Assembly: GCF_014356525.2 (NCBI RefSeq)
Contig: NC_052507.1
Location: 8,909,066-8,973,065, forward strand
Length of the DNA stretch: 64,000 nucleotides
Direction: 5' to 3'
Origin: Nilaparvata lugens
Taxonomy: Eukaryota; Arthropoda; Insecta; Hemiptera; Delphacidae
A program made the translations under genes and the position numbers. Each line of letters starts with the position of its first letter. Position 1 is the stretch's first letter. Below the pieces are notes generated by a model that saw only the letters and a list, made by a program, of their open reading frames with translations, did not search any database and was not told the origin of the DNA. Shown in pieces: positions 1-10,311 of this stretch.

Positions 1-753
1 TGACGTCTGAGTACCAGTGAGGCGGAGCTCCATCTTGTACAAAAATGAAGTTACAACTATCTTCATGGAGTTGAGGCATTAACCATTCGGTTAACATGTC
101 CAGATAAATTCTTCCGGTTACTGATGGTTCTTGGAAGAAGAAAGGCCCGTAAACCTTTTCACAAGATAAAGCGCAAAACACGTTCACTTTAGGAGAATCG
201 CGTATATGCTGTACAGTCCTCTTGGGTTTTCTGTTCCCCATACTCGTACATTATGTCTGTTAACTTTTCCACTAATGTGAAAAGTGCATTCATCACTGAA
301 AATTAGCCGATTAAACAATGTGTCGTCATTTTCAAGACAATGTTGCATCTCTTGACAAAAATTTTTACGTACAACTTTATCATTGCCATTTAAAATTTGT
401 ACTAACTGCAATTTATAAGGTGTCATTTTCAAACGTTTCCGCAGAATTTTCCACACAGTAGGTTGAGGAATTTGCAATTCTAAACTCGCTGATCTAGTCG
501 ATTTTCCTGGACTTCGTACAAAAACATCACGAACACTATCAATTTTTTCTTCTGTAACAGAAGGTCTTCCAGTACTCTTCTTCTTACACACACATCCACT
601 GCTTTCAAAACGTTCATACCAGTCATAAATTGATTGCCTTGTTGGTGGTGGTTTACCGTATTTTGTTCTGAAATGACGCTGCACAACAGTAACAGAGTTT
701 GTTTTGGCTAATTCAAGAACACAATAAGCTTTCTCCACTGGAGTAGCTGCCAT
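1..753 (-). pseudogene. mariner-like (DUF4817/HTH) transposase, frameshifted and cut by the window edge
   Basis: The frame starts at an ATG at 751-753 and reads leftward. The first ~190 residues hold an N-terminal helix-turn-helix (MAATPVEKAYCVLELAK, then the basic GRPSV linker), a second HTH (TVWKILRKRLKMTPYKL) and the first catalytic Asp in FSDECTFH. This is the layout of Tc1/mariner-type insect transposases annotated as DUF4817. The frame stops at 184-186. The continuing homologous protein resumes in another frame from about 215 down to position 1, including the second catalytic Asp in FVQDGAPPH. A single-base deletion near 215-223 therefore breaks the gene. The third acidic residue and the C-terminus lie beyond the window. 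Its role was cut-and-paste transposition; this copy is inactive unless the frameshift is an assembly error. Family assignment is confident. Confidence 0.85.
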
Positions 754-905
754 ATTGCTAAACTAAGCTGGCTGTTGTAACACGGAGCAGCCAACAATAG
801 CCAGCAACAGTTCTACCAACATAAACTTTAAGAAATTCCCTACAAACCTATATCACTTATCATGTTGAAATACACCAGTTTAATTTTGTACAGGCTATTG
901 AAGTT
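754..905 (-). mobile_element. 5' leader and probable left terminus of the mariner-like element
   Basis: This is the upstream side of the transposase reading frame. No other gene is visible. The stretch at about 868-905 has the look of a transposon terminus, but its partner TIR is outside the window, so the boundary is a guess. Confidence 0.35.
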
Positions 906-1785
906 GTCTATTTCATTTGTAATCACCCGGTATTGGCAACGGGGAAAGAATCACTGTGAACAATTCTTCCAAACCTCCAGTCGGATGACGTCACAACATG
1001 GCGCTTGTTCATCACAAAACTGCTGTCTGCTTATTGTGTTATTTAATTATTTTCAGTTAGTTTGATTTTTTATAGAAATGAATGAATTAAGTAAAATAAA
1101 ATTAGAGGTAGAAGTAAAATGAGTGACTGGTGTATTTATTATTGTATAATAGTAATAAAAAAAATTTGACCAGAATTATCTCATTGTCTTCTGGCATTTT
1201 GATATATCTTGGAAACAAAGCAGCCAGTCTACAAGATATATTTCTACTGACTCTGCATACGGTGTTTATTATTGAAATTAATAATAATAATTGATTATTC
1301 AAATTTATAGAATTATACAATTTATTAAAAATTGTATTACATCTTCGTTCAAGCTACTTGATTAGTCAATGATAGTTTATTCAGTTTATTTACACTTTAT
1401 CTACAGTTTCAAATAGTAATAATGTAATGTTTTCGGACCATTTTCGTCTGTCTTTTAAAACATGCAAAAACATAAACTTAAAATACACTTGGCGCGAATG
1501 TATAGTGGATTCATAAGCACGATTTTGGGCATTTAAATGAAGAGCACTTTTAGTTATTGGTAGCCTTAGATGACGTCATCTGCCTGTAGGTTTTTCGTCT
1601 CTGCAACGGAAAAACGTGTTTGTTGGCTCGCTGTTACCTATCGGCAGAGCAAATAGCTAATAGAACGTCTCTGCAACGAGATTAGCCTGTTAAATAGTTA
1701 AGTACGCGCTGTTAACTATGGGCGACGCTATTTGTCGACTCTGCAACCGGGCAATAATCTGTTTGATATAATCTGTTCAATCTAA
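906..1785. other. intergenic sequence with two perfect CRE octamers
   Basis: No gene is seen. TGACGTCA occurs at 986-993, next to an AACATGGCG motif resembling a YY1 site, and again at 1571-1578 inside the palindrome AGATGACGTCATCT. Three degenerate direct repeats built on TCTCTGCAAC follow between about 1597 and 1750. The small ORFs here look random. Confidence 0.35.
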
Positions 1786-1799
1786 TAGGGTTTATTATG

Positions 1800-1958
1800 A
1801 CGGGAAAAGTCGTACGTTCAAAAATCGATGTATACACACATCCCGCATACACAACAATTTTTGTTTGTTTGTATTTTTGTTTATTCATTATAAAATGAAT
1901 TACGGCAAAAAATATTGTACAAACAAAAATCGATGTGTGTGTGCGTGGCTTAAGGCTA
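1800..1958. repeat. MITE-terminus repeat, two arms in direct orientation
   Basis: Two related arms (about 1802-1852 and 1905-1957) each carry a CGTACRWWCAAAAATCGATG core followed by TGTGTGTGC-like sequence. They match the right terminus of the element at 12869-13047. Both arms point the same way, so this is a rearranged copy rather than an intact TIR element. Confidence 0.5.
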
Positions 1959-2235
1959 CATAACGCCTAGATATTGTCCATAAATCTGTGGTTAAACAAT
2001 ATCTAGTCTTTTCATTCAATGTTATTTCATCGTTTTATTCACAGTTTTCGATCTTGTGATGTTTTTGTCTCATTTTCAACCAATATTATTTTTACCTGAT
2101 CGAAAGGTGATGCCTTTGATTCATTTTCAGTGGGATACACGTTGTGAAATTCAGTGGAAATGATTTTCCACCGTTTCCAGTTTACCACCGCTTTCTAGTG
2201 TAGTTATAATAGATAGTGATGTAATTCAAGCTATT
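1959..2235. other. no recognised feature
   Basis: AT-rich non-coding sequence; nothing is supported here beyond the (TATC)n microsatellite that follows at about 2241-2266. Confidence 0.4.
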
Positions 2236-2263
2236 CCGGTATCTATCTATCTATCTATCTATC

Positions 2264-3100
2264 TAATATATTTATATAAAAGCGAAATGGCACTCACTCA
2301 CTGACTGACTGACTCTCTCACTCACTCACACGCAGATCTAAAAATCTACCGAACCAAAAACGTTCAAATTTGGTAGGTATGTTCAGTTGGCCCTTTAGAG
2401 GCGCACTTAGAAATGTTTTGGCGATATTTTAACTCTAAGGGTGGTTTTTAAGGGTTTAAAGTTCTTTTAGAATCTAAATTCTTCTTATTCCAATATCTTA
2501 AAATTATAATTGAAATGTCCAAACCATATGTTAATATAGAACTATAATCTAGAGAGAGTACCTCTTCGAAACAGTTGTTCTGGTAACTAAATTAAAAATG
2601 TTGTCAGGTTGGCATTAAGTTGAGTTGACTTTGTTAGGTTGGCACCAAGTTGAAGATTGAAATGCATTTATCCAGGACCTCTTAAATACCAATTTATTCA
2701 ATTACCTAAAATTAGCGTTTTCTCAGCTTTTCTGCGTTACCTCACTTTTTTCAATAATTGATGGAAATATATTAAAAAAAATTCAGTACACAGGTTTAGC
2801 TGATGTGGAAGAATTTTGTTCGCCAAAGATACGCCGATATAATAACAGGTGTTTTTCGAGATCAAATTGACATAATACGTTCAAATTCGGTACAGAGGTT
2901 CCGCTGAGGTCTACATGCAGGCGAGCGAAGCGAGCCCGCTGATCTCATTTTTGGACAATCCAGTCGGGGGTCCAGAGTTCGGTACAGAGGTTCCGCTGAG
3001 GTCTATATGCAGGCGACCGAAGCGAGCCCGCTGATCTAATTTTTGGACGATCCAGTCGGGGGTAGACAGATATGGCGTGCGGAGCGAGCCTGACGGCTAG
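2264..3100 (+). mobile_element. Helitron-like non-autonomous element (copy 1)
   Basis: It begins with TATATAAAAGCGAAATGGCAC followed by CACT/GACT repeats, and ends GAGCGAGCCTGACGGCTAG followed by T. A CTAG 3' end preceded by a GC-rich GAGCGAAGCGAGC near-palindrome, with no TIR and no target duplication, fits Helitrons/Helentrons. The same 5' and 3' modules recur at 51273-52618. The interior has no Rep/Helicase coding. A 92-bp tandem duplication (units from about 2886 and 2978) lies just inside the 3' end. The class call rests on terminal style only. Confidence 0.65.
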
Positions 3101-3296
3101 TATTTTACACTATAATATTGGCTGTTGACCCTCATTGATTAATGATGATCAATTCTATCTTCTATCATTGCCAATTTATTAGATTATTCAAATGAACAAT
3201 ATTATGGGAAAAACTGAATAGTCAGGAGTTGAAGAGGCTACTAATGAAAACTATAATTGATAAGTCAATAGTTGGAACGCTACAATAAAGTGTGAG

Positions 3297-3303
3297 AGAG
3301 GAA

Positions 3304-3335
<32 letters not shown>

Positions 3336-3375
3336 TGTGTGAGAGAGAGAGAAGTTAGAGAGAAAGTGTGAGTGA
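3297..3375. repeat. (GA)n-rich microsatellite
   Basis: Interrupted GAGAGA purine tract. Together with the tract at 3478-3840 it creates a 232-codon serine-rich antisense ORF that I regard as spurious. Confidence 0.8.
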
Positions 3376-3477
3376 TCTCGAAGGAGAATGAACGGTTGTA
3401 ACGAACGTCTAATGTCACTTGGGACTCAGGGTATAGCGGGATCACGTTCAACAGTGGTGTAGAAAAGAGAAAGGAAG

Positions 3478-3567
3478 GGGAGAAGAAGAAGAAGAAGAAG
3501 AAGAAGAAGAAGAAGAAGAAGAAGAAGAAGAAGAAGAAAAAGGAGAAGAGAGAAAAGACGAAGAAGA

Positions 3568-3599
<32 letters not shown>

Positions 3600-3840
3600 G
3601 AAGAAGAAGAAAAAAGAGAATCAGAAGAAGAAAGAAGTAAAGAAGAAGAAGAAGAAGAAGAAAGAAGAAGAAGAAGAAGAAGAAGAATAAGAAGAAGAAG
3701 AGAAGAAGAAGAGGAGAGGAAGAGAAAAGGAAAAGAAGAAGAAGGAAAGAAAGAAGAAGAAGAAGAACAAGAAGAAGAAGAAGAAGAAGAAGAAGAAGAA
3801 GAAGAAGAAGAAGAAGAATGAGAAAGGAAGAAGAATGGAA
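3478..3840. repeat. (GAA)n polypurine tract
   Basis: About 360 bp of nearly pure purine, mostly GAA triplets with AG interruptions. GAA/TTC tracts of this length can form triplex DNA. LINE fragments at 13425 and 34272 have short GAA 3' tails, so such tails may seed these tracts (inference). Confidence 0.85.
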
Positions 3841-4036
3841 GAAAGATCGTGTAATTCACCTCGAGCGCGTCAAAAACGTCGACAAGACGTCCGGAAGGAA
3901 TTGAAACGTTCGACCACAGCTGATCACCTCTCAAGTCAGTTCCTGCCAACCACTAAATACTTGTCAGGGATTTGAAAATAGTTGCACTGGATGGAGGAAT
4001 TATTTTGGATTCTGAATCGATCGAGTCTCCGGGATA

Positions 4037-4146
4037 GACCATATTGAACGTTTTTCGAGCGTTTTTTCTGGCTTCAACCGAATCTTTCTGTGCTATCGAC
4101 TGAAGATACGCTGTCTTAAAACGCCTGAAAAACGCTAAATATGGTC
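4037..4146. repeat. 110-bp imperfect inverted repeat (MITE-like)
   Basis: The left arm GACCATATT...CGTTTTTC..GCGTTTT is mirrored by the right arm AAAACGC..GAAAAACG...ATATGGTC. There is no coding capacity and no second copy in the window. Confidence 0.55.
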
Positions 4147-4430
4147 TGGGCTTGGATATATCTATTTATTGTATAAATCTGCGACAATAACTCATGAGAT
4201 AGTACCCGATAGTTCTTAATCGTCTAGAATTTGAAAATATTTTTGCAGTGGATGAATAAATCTTTCTGGGTTTTATGATCGATCAATGGTTAGGTTATTC
4301 ATTAATTCATTAATATTATTGACGTATTCATTGATTGTTGAGATCCATGACACGATAATTTTAGAATATACAATAACGAATCATTGTGGAAGGATTTCCG
4401 AATTCATTTAAATTATTATTATAATTATGA

Positions 4431-4745
4431 ATCATCATCATCATCTTCACTTCAGGGATTAGGTTTATTAATGAACCTGTTCCGGTACCCATCTCTTTCT
4501 TGGTCTCCCTACATCTCTTTTTCCTGTAGGTCTATAGTTTTGGACTACAACGGGAATTCTTCCAGGTGGCATTCTATCCAAATGACTGCACCAGTTGCGT
4601 CTATTTTGAATAATTCTTTCATGTAGAGGAGCAACCAATAAACCCTGTCTTATATCAGTGTTTCTTATTTTATCAACTCTAGTGCAGCCAAATACACTCC
4701 TTAGAAACTTCATTTCTGCATCATTATTTGCAAATACAAATGAGA
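4431..4745 (-). pseudogene. LINE reverse transcriptase C-terminal fragment
   Basis: The minus-strand reading contains AEMKFLRSV, then GCTRVDKIRNTDIR, and ends with GKRDVGRPRKRW shortly before a stop near 4468. These motifs are typical of the C-terminal region, downstream of the RT domain, in insect non-LTR endonuclease-reverse transcriptases. The polymerase and endonuclease domains are absent, as expected for a 5'-truncated insertion. Downstream of the stop (4431-4443) lies a short GAT-repeat tail resembling the 3' microsatellite tails of RTE-type LINEs. A second, shorter copy lies at 37515-37600 in the same orientation. Inactive. Confidence 0.75.
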
Positions 4746-5031
4746 CTAATGTAATAACATTGGTAGATAAAATAATAAGGGTAGTCCTTGTGCTATTTTT
4801 CTTCCAAATTTGTAGGTGACACAGTCCAAGATGAGGTTATAATTTCACGTGTACAATTTTCACAAAACTCTAGTCCAAAATAAACATGATAAATAAAAAT
4901 ATGAATCGGAGTACCCTATTTTATTTTTTGTCACGACATGTTTCGGCTACTAATGCCATTTCCAATTAGTAATATTATTTATTTATTTAGTTACAAAGAA
5001 CAAATCATTGAAATGATTGAGTTCGTTAAAC
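4746..5031. other. intergenic; repeat-like stretch near 4905-4975
   Basis: No gene. The CACGACATGTTTCGGC stretch looks like dispersed-repeat sequence by style, but it has no second copy in the window. Confidence 0.3.
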
Positions 5032-5338
5032 CATAGAGAAACGATAGAATAAGTAGATATCCCATGGTATAGGGCGTTTATGTCGTAACTTTTACTGTTA
5101 TCCCAAAGCCGATAGTTCACGTAGTTCTTTCCTATGCAGCTGTGTGACGCTGGTAGTCTCTCAAATTGTGCCGTTCATACACTCTCAACCCAACAAAACA
5201 GTAGAAATTGACAATTATCGACAGTAATTGGCTTGAGTAAAAGTTGCGACATGAATTCCTAATCGGCTTGAGATAACAGTAAAAGTTGCGACATAATTCC
5301 TATACCATGGGATATCTACTTATGCTATTGTTTCTCTA
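5032..5338. mobile_element. MITE family A (CATAGAGAAAC TIR), copy 1
   Basis: Termini CATAGAGAAACGATAG and CTATTGTTTCTCTA, with inner arms holding GATATCCCATGG / CCATGGGATATC. The interior has AACTTTTACTGTTATC and its complement, so the element is nearly palindromic. Other copies lie at 7613-7887, 28920-29186, 36955-37029 (miniature) and 37034-37303. It has no coding; superfamily undetermined. Confidence 0.85.
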
Positions 5339-5762
5339 AGGTAAAACTCAGTACTTGAATGAATAACTTTTTGAGTAAATAAATGTTCAAAATCAGTAAA
5401 TGTTTGGTCGAATTGAGTTCTTTACGCTAATGGCTCATACCAATCAGCTCGTAACTTCAATTTATTTTCTCCTCCTTGAAATATCATGAATTTTTGTCCA
5501 TATTTTCATGTTACCTCTCAAATTATTCCTACCCTACTAAGCAACTTTTTTGCCCATACATCCATTCTAATTTTTGTCTGTAGAGTTCCTTGCCTTCCTT
5601 TTCATTTTATCACATCAATTATATGGATCATATTTCTTAATGGTTCTCCTATGCTTCTCACAATATTCATTCATCCATTTATACAATACTTACATCATCA
5701 AAATGATAGGGAGAGAGAGAAAACAGGTAACCTTGTGCTATTCCTCTCCCAAATTTGGATAG
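5339..5762. other. no recognised feature
   Basis: AT- and pyrimidine-rich non-coding sequence; the overlapping small ORFs are composition artefacts. Confidence 0.35.
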
Positions 5763-5770
5763 GGTTACAC

Positions 5771-6014
5771 CAAAGACCTTAAAGATGCATAGACTCACAT
5801 GCAGCGCTAGTGTCGTACTTGGAATTGAAATCAGCCATTGAGGGGGCAACCAATAAGATTATTACATACCAATGCCTTTGTAATCTATAGTATTACAAAT
5901 ATATAGTTATAATATCTCGTGCTAAAATACCCCAATGGTGGCATTCAATTTCAAGTAAGAGCTATCATTGGGGAGGCATAGGCATTGTGGGTCTATATCT
6001 CTCTAAGGTCTTTG
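5771..6014. mobile_element. hAT-like MITE (family B), copy 1, with 8-bp TSD
   Basis: The ends are CAAAGACCTTAAAGA and TCTAAGGTCTTTG, an inverted pair. GGTTACAC flanks both sides (5763-5770 and 6015-6022), a perfect 8-bp target duplication as made by hAT transposases. A second copy lies at 20589-20842 in opposite orientation. Non-coding. Confidence 0.85.
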
Positions 6015-6022
6015 GGTTACAC

Positions 6023-6900
6023 AATCATATAGTCCAAAATAGATTAAGTTTTGTAGTTTTCCACTTCACAAAATTTTCAGTCCTCAAATATGTTTACAAT
6101 GTAGATTTAGTAAACTTTGATGCTGAATTTTCCTCTCTTCCTTACCATTATCCTAACCTTCTTTTCTTCTATCCACCATAGTTACAAACTCATTAATTCT
6201 TCAATCGTTCTCCTATTCTTCATCACAATATTCTCGTTCCATTTTCATTCATCTTACCTTCTTTTTCAATCCTTCTCCTCTTTTGGTTTTCCTCCGAGCT
6301 TTCTCTCCACTGAAACCTGTACATTTTCTTTTCACTCTCCATAGACACAGGCACAAATTCGCAGAACAGAGCTGTAGAATGGTCGTAATTCTCAGCTAAA
6401 GACTTTAGAGCGTTACGGCTGGTATCGTGGATGCTTTTCTTTCTTACCTACTCACCTCTTTCTTCTTCTTCTTCTTCTTCTTCTTCTTCTCTTCTTCTTC
6501 TTCTTCTTCTTATTATTCTTCTTCCTCCTCTTCTTCTTCTTCTTATTCTTCTTGTTCACACAACACTAATTTGTCCCCTTTAACTCGTTTTCTCTCTCCT
6601 CTCATATTCTTCATCCTCTTCCACCTTCATCACCACCATCATTACCTCCTTTTCATGCACTTTCTCTTCCACGTCATAATCCTCAATCCTGCTTTGTCAT
6701 CAACCCCTCGTCTTCCCCTTCATCTTCTCTTCTGACTCCTCTTCACTGACTTGTTCCCCTCCTCCTGATACTCCTCCTTTTCCTACTTTCACTTACTCCC
6801 TCTCCTCTACCCCTTACCCAAATACCCATACCTCTTCCGCCACCTCTTATATCTTTGGTAGAGAGTTAGTGGGAAGGATATTTTTAATATTCTTTTCGAA
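6023..6900. repeat. pyrimidine-rich region with (TTC)n at about 6463-6555
   Basis: TTC/CTT-rich non-coding DNA. The serine/phenylalanine-rich ORF across it is a low-complexity product. Confidence 0.7.
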
Positions 6901-6929
6901 GAATGGACATTGATATGTCCAAAGCTCCG

Positions 6930-7153
6930 CCAATTTATGTAGATGCATAACAATATAATTATTATCTATAGTTATTTTATTACAAATTGCTTTTTCATAT
7001 CATATGCAGTTCAATAATTATTTTCTTAGTCTATATTATGTAAATTCATCTATAGGCTAGTTTTGCTGTATTGTAAGCTACTAGATATAAGTGTATAAGC
7101 AAGTATATATTGTAATCTACATAAATAAAGTACTCTATCAATCAATCAATACC
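6930..7153 (+). mobile_element. LINE 3' end with (AATC)n tail
   Basis: The sequence ends TTGTAATCTACATAAATAAAG followed by a short TCAA/AATC repeat, the typical 3' terminus of insect non-LTR elements. No ORF is left. A related phrase recurs at about 7245-7262. Confidence 0.5.
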
Positions 7154-7409
7154 TCAATGAATCTTATGAGATTTGTTAAATTAATGAAATATTCAACTGT
7201 ATTGTAGGTTTCTATAGAATCATGGATCATAATTTTATTCCAGAATATATTGTAATCTACACATTAAAGAAGAAATTTAAAATGCTTCAAAACCAAACAT
7301 AGAAAAAATATTTTACATTATTATCACTGAAATAGGAAATATTGACAAATTTGAGAAATAATTTTGCAGGACCAAAAAACATACTTTATATTCTAAAAGC
7401 ATAGCTATA

Positions 7410-7545
7410 TCTCCCACTATTCCATCTTCTCCTCTTTCTCCTACTCTATTTCCTCATTCTACTCCTCTTCACTCTACTCTCCCTCCTCCTTCACTCCTCC
7501 TCCTTCTCCTTCTCCTCCTCCTCATCCAATACATCCTCCTCTGTT
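7410..7545. repeat. CCT/CTC-rich polypyrimidine tract
   Basis: Low-complexity pyrimidine run; no gene. Confidence 0.7.
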
Positions 7546-7612
7546 CAGCATATAAATGAGAATGATGTTTTGAATATATATCCTTACCCAAGAAATGACA
7601 ATTGTATGCCAT

Positions 7613-7887
7613 CATAGAGAAACAATAGCGTAAGTTGATATCTCATGGTATATGAAATTTATGTCGCAACTTTTACTGTTATCTCAAGCCGATCACTGTC
7701 GATTATTGTCAATTTTTACTATCTTGTTGGGGTGAGAGTGTATGAACGGCACAATTTGAGTGACTACCAGCGTCACACAGCTTCATAGGAAAGAACTACG
7801 TGAACTATCGGCTTGGGATAACAGTAAAAGTTGCGACATAAACGCCCTTTACCATGGGATATCTACTTATGCTATTGTTTCTCTATG
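7613..7887. mobile_element. MITE family A, copy 2 (intact ends)
   Basis: It starts CATAGAGAAACAATAGC and ends GCTATTGTTTCTCTATG, 275 bp, and is the cleanest full-length copy. The interior is inverted relative to the 5032 copy. Confidence 0.9.
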
Positions 7888-8340
7888 ATGCTATCAATCA
7901 ATTTATGGAAAATAATACAGTTCTATACTACTGTATAACAATTCGAATGTAATTCAATTTTTATAACATTCAATTATCATCCAATGATTTTTCTCCTCAA
8001 AATCTTGAGGTAGAGGTCAAAGATAGATTTAATGGTCAGCTATATTGTCAGCACTAGGCGAATACTTTTTGACTGATTTGTTAATACTTAGTTGTGATAA
8101 CATCAGATTTGTTAAATGTTCATTTGTATATTACAAGCCGCAGCGTGAATATGCAATCATTGTAATCCACTCAGAAGAATAAAACTAATCTTATAATAAA
8201 ACTAATCTTATCCTTTCTCTCATCCACCTCTTCCTCCTCATCCTCCTCCTCCTCCTCCTCATCTTTATCCTCATATTCTTTATCCATCTTTCTTCTTCCC
8301 GCTCCTCCTCCCCCTGACTCCTCCTCCTCATCCTCCTCCA
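7888..8340. other. intergenic, ending in a CCT-rich tract (about 8222-8340)
   Basis: No gene supported. An acidic antisense ORF at 8171-8431 is an artefact of the CCT repeats. Confidence 0.4.
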
Positions 8341-8419
8341 TCCTTGGCCGACGAAGAGTTAAGTCACAGACGAAAGGGCCAGGACCCTTCCTTCTCCTCA
8401 CAGCCTTTCCACCCTCATC

Positions 8420-8700
8420 AGAATCTTCCAACTGGGAGCAAATGGGACAGAGAAGGGTACCCTAGTCCTCCCACCACTCTCTTTCAATCACCACCCCTCC
8501 AACACCCCCCAAAACGGGCCAACAGCACACGGCGCAAGTCCCGGACAAATTTTGAGCGTCAGTCGCAAACCAACTCTCGTGGAGAGCGTTTCGTTGTGTC
8601 GTGCGTTTCCGAACAAAAATGTCCGTGGTATCCACCTTCTCTATCTAGGTCTCCCGGTGATTTTAACCTTGAGACTTTTGAATTGTTTTTTTTATTTTTT
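8420..8700 (+). promoter_or_regulatory. candidate promoter, GC-richer island with initiator at 8559-8564
   Basis: This ~280-bp island is clearly richer in G+C and CpG than its surroundings. It contains GCGTCAGTCGCAAACC, whose TCAGTC matches the arthropod initiator (TCAKTY). No TATA box is seen about 30 bp upstream. It lies 1.5 kb upstream of the exon at 10083 in the same orientation, so the interval could be its 5' UTR or promoter. This is inference from composition and one short motif. Confidence 0.3.
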
Positions 8701-8802
8701 AACCGATTACACCCATGAACATCAGAAATTTCAATCTACCAATATTTCCCTACTAACATAAACACAATATTCTTCCACCGAGAATAATTGTTTCCTCGGT
8801 TT

Positions 8803-9257
8803 TCTCAACTTAAACCTGCGTTAAAAACGGCCTGCAACCTCAGTGAAGATTCAGAATTCATCTCAACTAGAATCTGCACTAAAAATTACTGGAGCCTTCA
8901 TTAATCGTTTATCTCAACTTGAACCCGCGTTGAAAGTTGCCTGGACCCTTCGTCAAGTTCCAGCATCCATCTCAACTTAAACCTACGTTAAAAAACGGTG
9001 GAACCTCTGCCTACTTTCAGAGTTAATCTCAACTAGAACCTGCGTTGAAAATTACCCGGAACCTTCGTCAAGTTTCTGAGTTAATCTCAACTCAAAACTA
9101 CGTTAAAAAACGCTGGAACCTTCGTTGAGTTTCAGAATTTATCTCAACTTGAAACTGCGTTTTTAATTGCCTGGAACCTCCGTCAAGTTCCTGCAATCAT
9201 CTCAACTTAAACCTACGTTAAAAAACGGTGGAACCTTCGTTGATTTCCAGCTATACT
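8803..9257. repeat. 58-bp minisatellite, 8 units
   Basis: Units begin TCTCAACTTRAACC at about 8803, 8861, 8912, 8970, 9027, 9085, 9142 and 9200. The spacing is 57-58 bp except for one 51-bp unit. Each holds a TGCGTTRAAAA core and GGAACCTTCGTCAAGTT. Units at 8970 and 9200 are nearly the same (ACGTTAAAAAACGGTGG), hinting at a multi-unit higher-order pattern. It sits in the presumed 5' leader or promoter of the 10083 exon. Confidence 0.9.
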
Positions 9258-10082
9258 AGTGCGTCCTCATCAACTTGGTGATTTTTTATCGCCGTCCGAT
9301 ATTCAGTGCTTAGTTGAAATTCTGGAAGAATTGTGCTGTGTTGATCGTTTCGTGGAAACTATTTCGATAATTCCGGTTGAAATTTGAGTGATTGTACAAA
9401 AGATTCTGTTCTACAGGTTGTGAATAGTTGAAATGTTTGCATGATAACTTTGGTGATAGTTTAGGATTATCAGGATTCATAGTTATGTTAGGCATTGAAA
9501 TCCGGGTGGAATTCAATATCTTGATATCTACATAGTATATATAAGAAAACTATATACTGAAATTAGAAGAAGCTTGAATTATTGAGAAAAAATTATAATC
9601 CTTCGATTCTGTTCTGTTAGGCATCGGAATCCGGGTGGAATTTAATATCTTGATATCTACATAGTATATAAGAAAACTAAATACTTGAGTTAGGGGAAGC
9701 TTGAATAATTGAGAAAAAATTATAATTCTTCGATCAAAATTGAACCTATTACCTTTGAGAATTCCCAATTGATTCAATTTAATCATGAGATCTTGTGACG
9801 TGTATATTATTCATAATTGAAATAATTGATAATCCAAACTATGCTTTTAACCAGTGAATATCTGTGAGAAAATTCAATAATATTCATTCTCAAAAATCCA
9901 TCCATATTCGTTTTAAAAATTTGTGTTCCTCGTGAAAAATAATTCGGTATTCAACAATACTTTTATTGGCTTCTAGTATGTGATCATTGATATTGAAGTT
10001 CAATATTCTTCTTCGTAGAAATCTTTGTTAAAATTTTGTGAGTTTTTTCGGGAGTGATATGTAAACTAAACAAGCTTCAAAC
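9258..10082 (+). other. presumed 5' leader upstream of exon 10083, with a 129-bp tandem duplication
   Basis: Units at about 9485-9613 and 9614-9742 share AATCCGGGTGGAATTYAATA and GAGAAAAAATTATAAT blocks. No coding is seen. A possible initiator ATTCAGTG lies at 9301-9308. Confidence 0.45.
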
Positions 10083-10215
10083 ATGTTGACGTTGTATATG
10101 GTGTTTGGGACAGCGTTCTGCTACTACTATTATCTACTGCTGGCTGCCCTACCGTCTAGTGTTCTAGTGGAGGCTGCTATCAAATCTGCCAAAAATGCTG
10201 CTAATCCTGAACCAG
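10083..10215 (+). CDS. probable first coding exon of a secreted or membrane protein (partial)
   Basis: An ATG at 10083 opens 44 codons. Residues 1-31 form a signal peptide: MLTLYMVFG, then a Tyr-rich hydrophobic core (CYYYYLLLAALP), then SSVLVEA. Val at -3 and Ala at -1 suit signal peptidase cleavage after VEA. The mature start is AIKSAKNAANPEP. The exon ends exactly at CAG/GTAAGA (10213-10221), a near-consensus 5' splice site, leaving a phase-1 codon. Codons favour G/C in third positions compared with flanking AT-rich DNA. Downstream DNA becomes a minisatellite, as expected inside an intron. No downstream exon is recognisable in the window, so the product is unknown. The alternative is a chance ORF ending at a chance donor; the signal peptide, splice site and composition together argue against that. 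Confidence 0.5.
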
Positions 10216-10311
10216 GTAAGAATCTTTCCAAGTTTTATAAATTTCAATATTTTCAACACATGATTCACTTTGTTTCACGTTATGTGTTCCACGTATTCCA
10301 AAATATTCTCC

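Noticed and set aside
3251..3949. 232-codon serine/phenylalanine-rich ORF
   Set aside because: It is the translation of GAA/GA repeats; no complexity outside the tract and no domain.
8171..8431. Acidic protein ORF on the minus strand
   Set aside because: Low-complexity product of CCT/TCC repeats.
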